From positions 1-37,034 of the forward strand of contig JAOUNK010000003.1 of NCBI GenBank assembly GCA_029881015.1: a DNA stretch of 37,034 nt. Reading direction: 5' to 3'. Position 1 is the stretch's first letter; each line of letters begins with the position of its first letter. Source of the DNA: Gammaproteobacteria bacterium (GTDB taxonomy: Bacteria; Pseudomonadota; Gammaproteobacteria; Steroidobacterales; Woeseiaceae). The notes below the pieces were generated by a model. It saw only the letters and a list, made by a program, of their open reading frames with translations, was not told where the DNA came from and ran no database searches. Below, one piece after another: positions 1 to 8,938 of this stretch. The translations under genes and the position numbers were made by a program.

Positions 1-942
1 GTAGGACTCCCACGGGTCGCCATTGCGCTCGATTCCCAGGGCCGCGAGGTACGCCGCGATCTTGCGGTGAGTCCTGGTCAGGTCGCGGTAAGACCCAAGG
101 TGCCGGACGCGAATCACCGGCCCACCGTAGGTTGAGCCCAGTCGCACACCCGCATCCTCCTGCGGCGTCTCGTCGTTGGCGCCCCGAACCGGGATCGCCG
201 CATCAAACACCAGTACCGAGCCGCTGAATGTGCGCGTGATGGACATCGGTGCCCCGGCATCCTGCAGGCCGTGTTCGTCGATAAAGCTCAGGATCTGGAA
301 ATAGGCTTTTCCCATCGCCTCCGACATGGCGGCGGGCTCGGGTCGTGAGGTCGTCGGCAGGTAAGCGATAGCGGCGGGTTCGACCACCAGGTGCTCGATC
401 TCGATATCGCTGAAATCGGCGGCAGGCAGGCTTTCCGCGACTTCCTTGAGGTTCGCGAGCCCGGCCTCGTAATCGCGGGCGACGACGCCACCGAGCATCG
501 ACGCGAAATAGCGCCCGACAATGTTCATACCGTAGTCGGCCTCGAACCCCCAGTACACATGGGTCGTCCCGACACCGGGAACCAGTCGGAACCAGGACCT
601 GGCCTCGCCCGGCTCGCCGGGGTTCATCACGATACCGACGTACTCGAACGGCCGGCTCTCGGTGATCGTCTGGGTGCCGCTGCCGATCACGGTTCCGTCC
701 CAGGTCACTGTCGCGCCGGCACCGCGGCTGCTGCCCGAGTAGATGAAGCGTGCGTTGGGGTCTGTGTCCGCCCACGGCGCCCACAGCGTAAAGCGGCGGA
801 AATCGTTGACGAGTGCGAACACCGTCGCCTGGTGCGCATCGATCTCGGTCGTGACCTCCACGCGATGTTCGCGCGGCAAGGCGAAACCGATAAGTACCAG
901 CAGGATGACCGACCCGACTACGCCATAGAGGACTTTTTGCAC
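1..942 (-). CDS. SRPBCC domain / GyrI-like effector-binding protein (partial)
   Basis: This is an open frame on the minus strand that runs off the left edge, so its C-terminus is missing. It begins at a GTG (942) preceded by GGGAAAG. Residues about 5-23 form one hydrophobic segment (VILLVLIGFALP), an N-terminal membrane anchor or uncleaved signal. Residues about 27-170 look like an SRPBCC/polyketide-cyclase fold (DFRRFTLWAPWA; SGSSRGAGATVTWDG), a family that binds hydrophobic ligands. From about 185 on the sequence resembles the GyrI-like/AraC effector-binding domain (VRVRHLGSYRDLTRTHRKI). This SRPBCC-plus-GyrI-like layout is known in bacterial proteins of unknown ligand. It is divergent from murI with a 73-bp gap. 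The frame was read by hand because no stop lies in the window. Confidence 0.75.
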   Translation of the reverse strand, partial: MQKVLYGVVGSVILLVLIGFALPREHRVEVTTEIDAHQATVFALVNDFRRFTLWAPWADTDPNARFIYSGSSRGAGATVTWDGTVIGSGTQTITESRPFEYVGIVMNPGEPGEARSWFRLVPGVGTTHVYWGFEADYGMNIVGRYFASMLGGVVARDYEAGLANLKEVAESLPAADFSDIEIEHLVVEPAAIAYLPTTSRPEPAAMSEAMGKAYFQILSFIDEHGLQDAGAPMSITRTFSGSVLVFDAAIPVRGANDETPQEDAGVRLGSTYGGPVIRVRHLGSYRDLTRTHRKIAAYLAALGIERNGDPWESY

Positions 943-1015
943 GTCGCTTTCCCAATCGTCGAAAGATTCGGGCTGGATTATTCCACAGTTGAGCTTGCTT
1001 CGGCACAATGCGTGT

Positions 1016-1837
1016 ATGACGCACGACATACAGAGCGAACTGCCGATCGGTGTCTTCGATTCCGGTGTCGGCGGTTTGACCGTCCTTAAGGCGATCCGTG
1101 AAGCACTGCCCGCAGAAAACCTGATCTACCTCGGCGACACGGCACGCCTGCCGTACGGCACCAAGAGCCCGGCTTCGATCGAGCGGTACGCGACCCAGGC
1201 CGCGGCGAAGCTGCAGGCGCAAGGCATCAAATTGCTGGTCGTGGCCTGCAATACGGCATCGGCTGTCGCGCTCGACGCCTTGCGCGAGGCCATGGCGCCG
1301 CTGCGGGTAGTGGGCGTGGTCGAGCCCGGTGCCGCCGCCGCCGCCAGGGCGCAGCCTGGTGGCAGGCACCTGGTGCTCGCGACCGAGGCCACCGTTCGAC
1401 TCGGTGCGTACCGCAAAGCTATCGCCGCCTGCGATCCGCAGGCCGTGGTTCGCGAACATGCCTGCGAGATGCTGGTCTCGCTGGCCGAGGAGGGTTGGAG
1501 CCATGGCGACATTGCACGCGCAATCGTGCAGCGCTACCTGGACGAATCCGACGGTCACAATCCGGACACGATCATCCTGGGCTGCACCCACTTCCCGCTC
1601 CTCAGGGACACGATCCAGGATGTTGCCGACGAGGGCGTGATACTGGTCGATTCGGCGAGCACGACCGCCGACGTCGTGCGCGAAGCGCTGCGGGCCGACG
1701 GCATGCTGCGTGGTGGTGGCGAACCCGGGTCGCTGCGCTTGCTGGCGACCGACGGGGCCACCCGTTTTGCGCGGGTCGGAGGCCAGTTTCTCGGCCACGA
1801 CCTCAGCTACAGCGACGTGGAGCTCGTCGATCTCTGA
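1016..1837 (+). CDS. murI: Glutamate racemase
   Basis: Cofactor-independent glutamate racemase (273 aa) that interconverts L- and D-glutamate in the cytoplasm to supply D-Glu for peptidoglycan. The family signatures are present. The N-terminal FDSGVGGLTVL holds Asp15. VVACNTASA holds the first catalytic Cys78. ILGCTHFPLL holds the second catalytic Cys190 and His192. Substrate-loop residues LGDTARLPYG are also present. An in-frame TTG lies at 989, but the ATG at 1016 (MTHDIQSELPIGVFDSG) leaves the usual short leader before the motif. The downstream peptidase gene starts 52 bp later on the same strand and may be co-transcribed. Confidence 0.97.
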   Translation: MTHDIQSELPIGVFDSGVGGLTVLKAIREALPAENLIYLGDTARLPYGTKSPASIERYATQAAAKLQAQGIKLLVVACNTASAVALDALREAMAPLRVVGVVEPGAAAAARAQPGGRHLVLATEATVRLGAYRKAIAACDPQAVVREHACEMLVSLAEEGWSHGDIARAIVQRYLDESDGHNPDTIILGCTHFPLLRDTIQDVADEGVILVDSASTTADVVREALRADGMLRGGGEPGSLRLLATDGATRFARVGGQFLGHDLSYSDVELVDL

Positions 1838-1889
1838 CCCGCAGAGTGTGAGACAATCTGCCTATCGAAACCGTTCCAGGGGGAACCCC

Positions 1890-3551
1890 GTGATCACTCG
1901 CCGTTTCATTCGCCCGTTGGCCATCCTGATTTCGTCACTGCTTGTTGTTTCCTGCGGCAAAGAGGTGGCGCCCGAAGTTTCCGTCACAACGCTGGAGACT
2001 GTTGAACCCCGACCGGAGATCTATGCCGACTTCGCGCTGACCGCCGACCTGGATCACCTGAGCGACGACCAGAAGCAAATGATCGTGCTGCTGATCGACG
2101 CTGCGCAGATCATGGATGACCTGTTCTGGCGGCAGTCCTTTGGCGACAACTATGAAGCGTGGCTTGATTCCATAGCCGACGAAAAAACGCGGCGATTCGC
2201 GGAGTTGAACTACGGGCCGTGGGATGTGCTCGATGACGACAAGCCCTTTATGAAAGGGTTCGGCCCCAAGCCGCTGGGTGCCCGGTTTTATCCTGAAGAC
2301 ATGAGCAAGGACGAGTTCGAAGCCGCGTACCTGCCCGGCAAGGCCGGCCTCTACTCGTTCGTCCGCCGGGACCGCGACGGCGGCCTGGTGCTGGTGCCTT
2401 ATCACGTTGAATACAGCGAAGAGCTCCACGCAGCGGCAACCCTGCTGCGCGAAGCCGCGAAACTGGCCGAGAGCCCGGACTTTGCCAACTACCTGAAGCT
2501 GCGTGCCGCCGCGTTGATCAGCGATGACTTCCAGCTTAGCGACGCCTACTGGATGGACGTCAAGGACAACAAGATCGATGTGGTCATCGGCCCGATAGAG
2601 ACCTACCTGGACCGCCTGTACGGTTATCGCGCCGCCTACGAAGCCTACGTCCTGGTCAAGGACCTGGAATGGAGCGAACGCCTGGGTCGCTTTGCCGCAT
2701 TTCTGCCGCAGCTACAGGAAGGCCTGCCGGTTCCCGACGAGTACAAGCAGGAGTCGCCCGGGTCGAACGCGGACCTGAACGCCTACGATGTCGTGTACTA
2801 CGCCGGCCACAGCAACGCGGGCGGCAAGACCATTGCCATCAACCTGCCGAACGACGAACAGGTGCAGCTCGAGAAAGGCTCGCGCCGCCTGCAGCTCAAG
2901 AATGCGATGGAAGCAAAGTACCGCAAGATCCTCGAGCCGATCGCCGACGTGCTGATCGACGAGACGCAACGCGAGCACATCACGTTTGACGCGTTCTTCT
3001 CGAACACGATGTTCCACGAGGTTGCGCACGGGCTGGGCATCAAGAATACGATCGATGGCACGGGCACGGTTCAAAACGCCATGCTCGACCTTGCCTCCAG
3101 CATGGAGGAGAACAAGGCGGACGTGCTTGGCCTGTACATGATCACCGAGTTGCACAAGGCCGGTGAACTGGCCGATGCGGATCTGCGCGATTTCTACGTC
3201 ACTTTCATGACCGGCATTTTCCGTTCGATTCGTTTTGGCGCGTCAAGCGCGCACGGCAAGGCCAACATGGTGCGCTTCAATTTCTTCCTGGACGAAGGCG
3301 CGTTCGTGCGTGATGCAGAAACGGGCCGCTACAGTGTCGATTTCGAGCGCATGGAAGTGGCCATGGAAAATCTCTCACGCTTGCTGCTGACGCTGCAGGG
3401 TGATGGCGACTATGAAGGCGCGAAGGAGCTCACCGAGACAAAGGGGGTAATTCTCCCGCAACTGCAGGCCGATCTCGACCGCCTGACGGATGCCTCGATC
3501 CCGGTCGATATCGTGTTTCAGCAAGGCGTCGCGGTGCTGGGCCTGGAATAG
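1890..3551 (+). CDS. Exported DPP III-like (M49-type) zinc metallopeptidase, lipoprotein
   Basis: Protein of 553 aa related to bacterial dipeptidyl-peptidase III/Nudix-associated hydrolases. Its zinc site is HEVAHGLG (His376, Glu377, His380) followed by EENKADVLGLY (Glu406/407 to Asp411), matching the M49 second motif EExxAD. Classical DPP III uses HExxGH, whereas this protein has a five-residue HExxH. The GTG start at 1890 has an AGGGGG ribosome-binding site 6 nt upstream, and it gives a lipoprotein signal ending in LVVSC with Cys22 as lipid acceptor. The protein is therefore probably anchored in the envelope. An upstream ATG at 1710 is in frame but lies inside murI and adds a non-signal extension. 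The stop lies 7 bp from the convergent propeller gene. Confidence 0.85.
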   Translation: MITRRFIRPLAILISSLLVVSCGKEVAPEVSVTTLETVEPRPEIYADFALTADLDHLSDDQKQMIVLLIDAAQIMDDLFWRQSFGDNYEAWLDSIADEKTRRFAELNYGPWDVLDDDKPFMKGFGPKPLGARFYPEDMSKDEFEAAYLPGKAGLYSFVRRDRDGGLVLVPYHVEYSEELHAAATLLREAAKLAESPDFANYLKLRAAALISDDFQLSDAYWMDVKDNKIDVVIGPIETYLDRLYGYRAAYEAYVLVKDLEWSERLGRFAAFLPQLQEGLPVPDEYKQESPGSNADLNAYDVVYYAGHSNAGGKTIAINLPNDEQVQLEKGSRRLQLKNAMEAKYRKILEPIADVLIDETQREHITFDAFFSNTMFHEVAHGLGIKNTIDGTGTVQNAMLDLASSMEENKADVLGLYMITELHKAGELADADLRDFYVTFMTGIFRSIRFGASSAHGKANMVRFNFFLDEGAFVRDAETGRYSVDFERMEVAMENLSRLLLTLQGDGDYEGAKELTETKGVILPQLQADLDRLTDASIPVDIVFQQGVAVLGLE

Positions 3552-3558
3552 TCGTTTT

Positions 3559-4641
3559 CTAGAGATCGCTTTTTGCGACAACGGGCAATTGCCCGCCGAA
3601 CAACGTGGTCAGGTATAGCGCCCGGTCGGTCTCCAGGACGCCGGTTAGCGTCGGGAAACGCGCGTTCGGTTCGTGCATGTTCATGAGAATGTCGCCTTGC
3701 CCATTGAAGGCAATAACGTGCGACGAAGGCACCGCTTTCGGCCGCACCGCCGCCGGCAGGCGCTGGATGACCTTGCGCAGCCATGGCTTGTCGCTCACAC
3801 GATCCAGCAGGGCGTTTCGCGGCGCCGCGAGTCCCAGCCAGAAACGGCCGTTGCGTCCCGTCTTGATGTTGTCCGGGAAGCCGGGCAGATTCTCGAGCAA
3901 GATCTCCGTCTCACCTCGGCGCGGGCCAGCCAGCCAGTGTTTGAGCACGCGATAGCTGCCGGTTTCCGCGACAACGATGAACTGGTTGTCATCGCTTATC
4001 GCAACGCCGTTCGCATAGTTCAGGCCATCGAGTATCATCGTTGCGATACCGCTGGCAGGATCGAACTCGATAACGCTGCCGTGGCCGCCGTGTTCCATGA
4101 TATCGAGTAGCGACGCGTCGTAGGTACCGCGATACTTTTCCGCACCAAACTTGCTGCTGGCCTCGGAGAAGTAGATCCTGCCGTCGTGAGCCAGCGCCAG
4201 GTTGTTCGGATAGACTGGCGTTGCGCCGTCGATGGAACCCAGCAGTGTGCTGATGTCGCCGCTGGCGTCGATACGCTGCAGTCCGGAATAGGCATTTGCG
4301 ATTACGAGGCTACCGTCTTTTGCCGCTTCGATGCCGAGCGGACGGCCGCCGACCAAAGCAAACTTTTCGACTTTCCGATTGCGTATGCGCAGAACGTGCC
4401 CGCTGGATGTCGTTACGTACACTGAGTTGTCGTGGCCGAGGGTCGCATCCTCGGGCCCCTCGAATGACTGCAGGTCAATAGTCGTTGCTGCCTGGAGCTG
4501 GTCGTTCGGCAGGAACGGGTCGACGAGTCCGCGGTCTTCGGGCGCATGCCACGCGACCGGCTCGATGGGGACCGGCCAAAAGAGCAGGTAAGAAAGCGCA
4601 ACGAGGAGGATTGCTCCAGTGACCTTAAGGAGCCTGTTCAT
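3559..4641 (-). CDS. Strictosidine synthase/SMP-30-like beta-propeller, membrane anchored
   Basis: Protein of 360 aa with one N-terminal transmembrane segment (about 6-22) and an extracytoplasmic six-bladed propeller. Blade motifs include FEGPEDATLGHDNSVYV, YPNNLALAHDGRIYFSEAS and ANGVAISDDNQFIVVAETGS. The segment ending in NLPGFPDNIKTGRNGRFWLG is the strictosidine-synthase-like (APMAP-type) signature. Members tested elsewhere act as lactonases or aryl esterases rather than alkaloid synthases, so hydrolysis of a lactone is likely but unproven. It is the last gene of a leftward set, 12 bp after the folE stop. Confidence 0.85.
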   Translation of the reverse strand: MNRLLKVTGAILLVALSYLLFWPVPIEPVAWHAPEDRGLVDPFLPNDQLQAATTIDLQSFEGPEDATLGHDNSVYVTTSSGHVLRIRNRKVEKFALVGGRPLGIEAAKDGSLVIANAYSGLQRIDASGDISTLLGSIDGATPVYPNNLALAHDGRIYFSEASSKFGAEKYRGTYDASLLDIMEHGGHGSVIEFDPASGIATMILDGLNYANGVAISDDNQFIVVAETGSYRVLKHWLAGPRRGETEILLENLPGFPDNIKTGRNGRFWLGLAAPRNALLDRVSDKPWLRKVIQRLPAAVRPKAVPSSHVIAFNGQGDILMNMHEPNARFPTLTGVLETDRALYLTTLFGGQLPVVAKSDL

Positions 4642-4653
4642 CGCGGCAGCGGC

Positions 4654-5259
4654 TTACCGGTTGGCGTCGATCATCTGCAGGAATTCGGCGCGCGTTCGCG
4701 CGTCCGTGCGAAAGCCACCGACCATCTGGCTCGTGACCATCGATACGCCGGGCTTGTGAACGCCGCGCGTTGTCATGCACTGGTGCTTGGCGTCGATGAC
4801 CACGGCGACACCCTTGGGCTGCAGGACTTCCTGGATGCAATTCGCGATCTGCGCCGTCAGTTTTTCCTGCACCTGGAAGCGACGCGCGTAGGCTTCGACA
4901 ACCCGGGCGAGTTTGCTGATGCCGACGACCTTGTTCCTCGGCAGGTAGCCCACGTGCGCTTTGCCGATAATCGGCGCCATGTGGTGTTCGCAATGGGATT
5001 CGAAGGTGATGTCGCGCAAGACAATCATCTCGTCATAGCCCTCGACTTCCTCAAAGGTCCGCTCGAGGAACTCATACGGATTGACGGCATAGCCGCTGAA
5101 CCAGTCCTCGTAGGCACGTGCGACACGTTTCGGTGTGTCGATCAGGCCTTCGCGGCGCGTGTCCTCGCCCGCCCACAGCAGCAAAGTGCGCACGGCCTCT
5201 TCGGCCTGGTTGCGACTGGGTCTGCGGGGTTTGGGTTGTTTCTTCCTGCTGGCCGCCAT
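4654..5259 (-). CDS. folE: GTP cyclohydrolase I
   Basis: Protein of 201 aa catalysing GTP to 7,8-dihydroneopterin triphosphate, the first step of tetrahydrofolate and pterin synthesis. The zinc ligands are visible as Cys90 and His93 in SHCEHHM and Cys161 in QCMTTRGV. Other family blocks are DTPKRVARAYEDWFSGY, GYLPRNKVVGISKLARVV and FRTDARTRAEFL. The N-terminal 16 residues are Lys/Arg/Pro rich and probably disordered. The ATG at 5259 has AGGGAC at suitable spacing. It lies 32 bp after msrA on the same strand. Confidence 0.97.
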   Translation of the reverse strand: MAASRKKQPKPRRPSRNQAEEAVRTLLLWAGEDTRREGLIDTPKRVARAYEDWFSGYAVNPYEFLERTFEEVEGYDEMIVLRDITFESHCEHHMAPIIGKAHVGYLPRNKVVGISKLARVVEAYARRFQVQEKLTAQIANCIQEVLQPKGVAVVIDAKHQCMTTRGVHKPGVSMVTSQMVGGFRTDARTRAEFLQMIDANR

Positions 5260-5291
5260 GGCACGCGTCCCTGTTCGAATTCGGGGCTATC

Positions 5292-5921
5292 CTACGCAGA
5301 CTTCTGAGCGAGGTCGAGACCGACCGGGCAGGTTACTCCTGTACCGCCTATTCCGCAGTAGCCGCCCGGGTTTTTTGCAAGATACTGCTGGTGGTAGTCC
5401 TCGGCGTAGTAGAACGTATCGAGAGGTTCGATCTCTGTCGTGATGCTGCCGAGGCCTGCCGCGCGCAACTCATTCTGATAGGTGTCGCGAGAGCGTACGG
5501 CGATGTTCCCCTGCTTGTCGTCCAGTGTATAGATTGCCGAACGATACTGTGTGCCGATGTCGTTGCCCTGGCGCATGCCCTGCGTCGGATCATGGCTCTC
5601 CCAGAACACCTTGAGGACGTTGTCGAAGGCCACGATCCGGGGATCGAATACGACGAGCACGACCTCGGCGTGGCCGGTGCCGCCGGTGCACACCTCCTGG
5701 TAGGTCGGATTGGGTGTTGTGCCACCGGCGTAGCCGACAGCGGTGGTATACACGCCCTCTGTTTCCCAGAAACGACGCTCCGCGCCCCAAAAACAACCCA
5801 GGCCCAGCACGGCCTGTTGCAGGTGCGAGGGGAAGGGCGGCTGCAAGGGCTTGCCGTTTACGAAATGGCAGTCGGGCACGGGCAGGGGCGTGTCACGGCC
5901 TGGTAGCGTCGTGTCGTTCAT
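5292..5921 (-). CDS. msrA: Peptide-methionine (S)-S-oxide reductase
   Basis: MsrA (209 aa) reduces methionine-S-sulfoxide in proteins. The catalytic motif is GCFWGAERRFWE with Cys43. Later blocks GYAGGTTPNPTYQEVCTGGTGHAEVV and FFWESHDPTQ-like (VFWESHDPTQGMRQGND) are canonical. The last part, YHQQYLAKNPGGYCGIGGTG, supplies resolving cysteines. There is no secretion signal; the extended N-terminus resembles E. coli MsrA. Its ATG overlaps the stop of the upstream TPR gene by 4 bp (ATGA), which indicates translational coupling. Confidence 0.97.
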   Translation of the reverse strand: MNDTTLPGRDTPLPVPDCHFVNGKPLQPPFPSHLQQAVLGLGCFWGAERRFWETEGVYTTAVGYAGGTTPNPTYQEVCTGGTGHAEVVLVVFDPRIVAFDNVLKVFWESHDPTQGMRQGNDIGTQYRSAIYTLDDKQGNIAVRSRDTYQNELRAAGLGSITTEIEPLDTFYYAEDYHQQYLAKNPGGYCGIGGTGVTCPVGLDLAQKSA

Positions 5922-7321
5922 TCTTCGCTGGTCTCCTGGTGGTTCGCCGTGGCCGCTTTCTTCTGCCGCAATTCCTCGAGTTCGGCCTCGGAGTAATAGA
6001 ATTCATGCCGAAAGACCTGGTTGCCCGATGCAACGGGGACGCCTTCCTCAAGTACCGGCCTGAAAATGCGCCGCCGGATTTCCCTGTGTACCATGCGTTG
6101 CATGTCCGTGAACTCGGCGGGCCTCGCTTCGGTGCGAATGTTCTTCACGCGGCCCCGTGCCGAAACCGTGTATTCGACCTCGATCACGCCGGTCAGGAGC
6201 CCTGCGCTCGACTGGCTGTTTGCGCCGCCGCCACTAAAGCGGGGAAGACCCTCTTCGCGGATCGGCACCGGTCGTTCGAGAAGCTCATGCCGCAACTCGA
6301 TGCGATCCTCGTCGCGGGACAGCTCGTTCCAGACCTCGAGGTAAATACTGTGCGCCCTGTTGTGGGTTTCGTTGGAGATGTAATAGTCGGCAAGCGCCAG
6401 GCGCGCCTGCGCGAGCTCCAGCCACGGGAAGTCCTCAACCGCTTCGGCAACGCGCACAGCACGCTTGAGATAGGTCTCACCGGTCAGCGCAAGCGAGGTG
6501 CGCGAGCCGTCCGTGATGGGCTCATTGTAATAAAACGACTTGCCGAGCCGGATGAGAGGGTCGACCAGCCTGGGGTCTTCTTTGCCAACCGTCGTCTCGA
6601 GGATGCGAATGGCCCGTCGATACGTGATCCGTTCGTCGTTGTAATATCCGGCTCGGTGTTGCCAGTCAGCGCGCCGCATCAGTGACGGCAGCAGGCCCAG
6701 TGCGTTGTCGGCGAAATGACGAACATTGAGCGCGTTGATCCTGTCCAGCGTGTCGCGCGCGGTCTCGAGGTCGCCGAGCCGAACCAGGGCTTCGGCCAGC
6801 GATTCCAGGATCTCGATCTGTTCGATATTGTGCGGGCCTTCGTTCACGTGCGTGATATGTGTCGCACGGCCGAAACTCTTGGCCGCCAGGTCGGGACGGC
6901 CTTCGCCGAGCTGGGCGGCGCCAAGGCCCCGGAGCGGATTGACGAGTTCCTCGTTCAGCCTGTCCCTGACGACCTCGAGAATCTCGATGGCCGACGTAAA
7001 GTTCTGGATAGCCGCCGCGTATTGCTGGTTGTTGTGTTGCACAATTGCGAGATTGTTCAACGCTTTCGCAGCTTCGAGGGATTGCGGGCCATGCACTCTC
7101 ATGGTCATTTCGACGACGCGTTTCGCCGAAATGTCGGCCTCGTCGTAATTCCGCTCGGCCAGCAGGTCCCTGAACCGCGCAAATTCGCGCAGCACATCGT
7201 CTTCGGTGATCGCTTGTGCCGGTTCGCTCTGCGGCATTGCGACCGGAGTCTCCTGGCCGATGGCCATCGAGGACAGGGAAAAGAGCAAAGCAGCGAAGCT
7301 TAGTGGTCTGATGGTTCTCAT
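5918..7321 (-). CDS. Periplasmic tetratricopeptide protein with TonB C-terminal-like domain
   Basis: Protein of 467 aa with a Sec signal peptide (hydrophobic core about 8-20, cleavage near AIG-QE). The body holds several TPR-like helical repeats (for example ALNNLAIVQHNNQQYAAAIQNFTSAIEIL and ESLAEALVRLGDLETARDTL), a protein-interaction scaffold. The C-terminal region from about 375, GVIEVEYTVSARGRVKNIR through RRRIFRPVLEEG, resembles a TonB C-terminal domain (PF03544-like), without the membrane anchor of true TonB. A short charged tail with EELRQKKA follows. It heads the leftward set with msrA, folE and the propeller gene. The function is unknown. Confidence 0.8.
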   Translation of the reverse strand: MRTIRPLSFAALLFSLSSMAIGQETPVAMPQSEPAQAITEDDVLREFARFRDLLAERNYDEADISAKRVVEMTMRVHGPQSLEAAKALNNLAIVQHNNQQYAAAIQNFTSAIEILEVVRDRLNEELVNPLRGLGAAQLGEGRPDLAAKSFGRATHITHVNEGPHNIEQIEILESLAEALVRLGDLETARDTLDRINALNVRHFADNALGLLPSLMRRADWQHRAGYYNDERITYRRAIRILETTVGKEDPRLVDPLIRLGKSFYYNEPITDGSRTSLALTGETYLKRAVRVAEAVEDFPWLELAQARLALADYYISNETHNRAHSIYLEVWNELSRDEDRIELRHELLERPVPIREEGLPRFSGGGANSQSSAGLLTGVIEVEYTVSARGRVKNIRTEARPAEFTDMQRMVHREIRRRIFRPVLEEGVPVASGNQVFRHEFYYSEAELEELRQKKAATANHQETSEE

Positions 7322-7462
7322 CCGCTGGATCGGGTCTCCTGGCAGCTTTCTGCGGCGCCGTCTGAGTGTATGTGAGACACGCGGCGGTTGGATTAGTTCT
7401 CCACGGTGGCTCCCGGTCCACTATACCGGCTGCCCCTGCATGAAGGTAGATGCATCCCGGGC

Positions 7463-8527
7463 CTAGAAATCGAGGCCCAACTGCTGAACCCCGGGCCTCA
7501 TGAATTGCGTGCAATCCAGCGCGTGCTGGTAGGCGTCGGCCTCCAGGCCTAGCTTGCGGCTGGCCGTCCGGAAACGACTTGCAAGCATATCGGCATAGGC
7601 ACCTCGCCCGGTCTGGCGAACGCCGAAGCGGGCGTCGTAACTGCGACCGCCGCTGGCCTGCCTGACAAGGCTAAGGACTCGATCCTTGCGCTCCGGAAAG
7701 TGAGTGGCGAGCCATTCGGTAAAAATGTCGAGCAGCTCATGTGGCAGCCGCAGGAAGATATAGCTGGCCTGGTCTGCGCCGGCAGTGGCGACGGCTTCCA
7801 GGATTGCCTCTATCTCATGGTCATTAATCGCGGGGATGACCGGGGCGACCAGGGCGCTGACGGGGATGCCGTGCTCCGCCAACCGGGTCATCGCTTTCAG
7901 GCGCGCCGCGGCGGAGGGTACGCGTGGCTCCATGACCCGTTTCAGGTCACTGGACATGGTTGGTACGCTGATCGCGACGGAGCAGAGACGACGTTCCGCC
8001 AACGCGGCCAGCAGGCCGATATCGCGCGTGACCAGGTGACTCTTGGTGATCAGGTTGACGGGGTGCCTGTGCTCGAGAAAGAGCTCGAGCATCTGGCGCG
8101 TAATCCCCAGCGTTTTTTCGGCGGGCTGGTAGGGGTCGGTATTTGCGCCGATGGTTATCGGCTTGCACGTGTAGTTTTTCTTTTCCCATTCGTTGAGCAG
8201 CAGCGCGGCCGCATTGGGCTTGTAGAAGACCCGGGTCTCGAAGTCGAGTCCGGGCGAGAGGTCCAGGTAGCTGTGGCTGGGCCTCGCATAACAATAGACA
8301 CAGCCGTGCTCGCAACCCTGGTAAGGATTGATCGACTGGTCGAAGGGAATGTCGGGCGAGTTGTTGGTGCTGATAATCCGACTCGCCGGCATTGAGCGCA
8401 CAACGGTGGGTCGTGCCTCGAGTGCCTGTTCATAGGCAATATCGTCGTCGAGTTCGACGGGGCGTTTTTCGAACCGGCCAAGCGGCGCGGAAATCGCACC
8501 GCGGCCTTTGCGAGCTCGGGCTGTCAT
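7463..8527 (-). CDS. PA0069-family radical SAM protein (SPL-like)
   Basis: Protein of 354 aa. The radical SAM cluster motif CEHGCVYCYARP (Cys72, Cys76, Cys79) follows NPYQG, and VFYKPNAAALL and ITIGANTDPYQPAEK are typical of the PA0069/Rv2578c family. This family is related to spore photoproduct lyase, and its reaction is not established to my knowledge. The ATG at 8527 is chosen over an upstream ATG at 8563 because AGGAA lies just before it and because a LexA box occupies 8542-8557, which would be inside the longer reading frame. The SOS control suggests a role in DNA damage. Confidence 0.9.
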   Translation of the reverse strand: MTARARKGRGAISAPLGRFEKRPVELDDDIAYEQALEARPTVVRSMPASRIISTNNSPDIPFDQSINPYQGCEHGCVYCYARPSHSYLDLSPGLDFETRVFYKPNAAALLLNEWEKKNYTCKPITIGANTDPYQPAEKTLGITRQMLELFLEHRHPVNLITKSHLVTRDIGLLAALAERRLCSVAISVPTMSSDLKRVMEPRVPSAAARLKAMTRLAEHGIPVSALVAPVIPAINDHEIEAILEAVATAGADQASYIFLRLPHELLDIFTEWLATHFPERKDRVLSLVRQASGGRSYDARFGVRQTGRGAYADMLASRFRTASRKLGLEADAYQHALDCTQFMRPGVQQLGLDF

Positions 8528-8541
8528 GGCTATTCCTGATG

Positions 8542-8557
8542 CTGTATGGATATACAG
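8542..8557 (-). promoter_or_regulatory. LexA (SOS) operator
   Basis: The 16-bp site is CTGT-N8-ACAG with an AT-rich centre (CTGTATGGATATACAG on the plus strand), and its flanks extend the match to the gammaproteobacterial consensus. It lies 15 bp upstream of the radical SAM ATG, a position that would block transcription or its start. I recall that PA0069 of Pseudomonas aeruginosa is reported in the LexA regulon, which agrees. Confidence 0.85.
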
Positions 8558-8590
8558 TATCACAGAATATCGTGTCCGGGCCCTCGCTGA

Positions 8591-8938
8591 CTAGCGGAAC
8601 AGGCGACGATAGAACTTGCGCAGCACGAGTATGCCGAGCGCAAGCGCGGCGGCGACGCTGTTGACTGGTGCCAGGAGCTGCTGCAGCCAGCCGGTCTCGA
8701 TGCTCACCAGCGAGGCCGGCAGTAACTCCGTCGCCATGGTCATCGCTGTGATCACCGGGGCCGCGAGCAGCGCGATGCAGGCAATGGCGACCAGCATGCC
8801 GGCCGACCACAACAGCATTGTCCGGCGGCGCTGCCTGTCGATCATGCGCATGACATCTTCTGCAAAGGCATTGTCGTCGAGACTGCTCTCGGCCTGAGCG
8901 AACAATGCCATCAACAGCGGGTCGCGTTCAGTGGTCAT
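8591..8938 (-). CDS. Small two-TM protein, probable anti-sigma partner
   Basis: Protein of 115 aa with a short acidic cytoplasmic N-terminus (residues 1-37, SSLDDNAFAEDVMRMIDRQRRR) and two hydrophobic segments (about 41-68 and 85-105). No ZAS zinc motif (HxxxCxxC) is present. The layout resembles the DUF5056-type proteins found beside ECF sigma genes. Its ATG overlaps the sigma factor stop by 4 bp, so the two are translationally coupled. I infer that it sequesters the sigma factor at the membrane; nothing in the sequence proves this. Confidence 0.7.
   Translation of the reverse strand: MTTERDPLLMALFAQAESSLDDNAFAEDVMRMIDRQRRRTMLLWSAGMLVAIACIALLAAPVITAMTMATELLPASLVSIETGWLQQLLAPVNSVAAALALGILVLRKFYRRLFR

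Noticed and set aside
203..1798. Long minus-strand open frame of 531 codons
   Set aside because: It runs antisense to murI, has low-complexity Arg/Gly/Ala composition and no family resemblance, while murI and the left SRPBCC gene explain the DNA.
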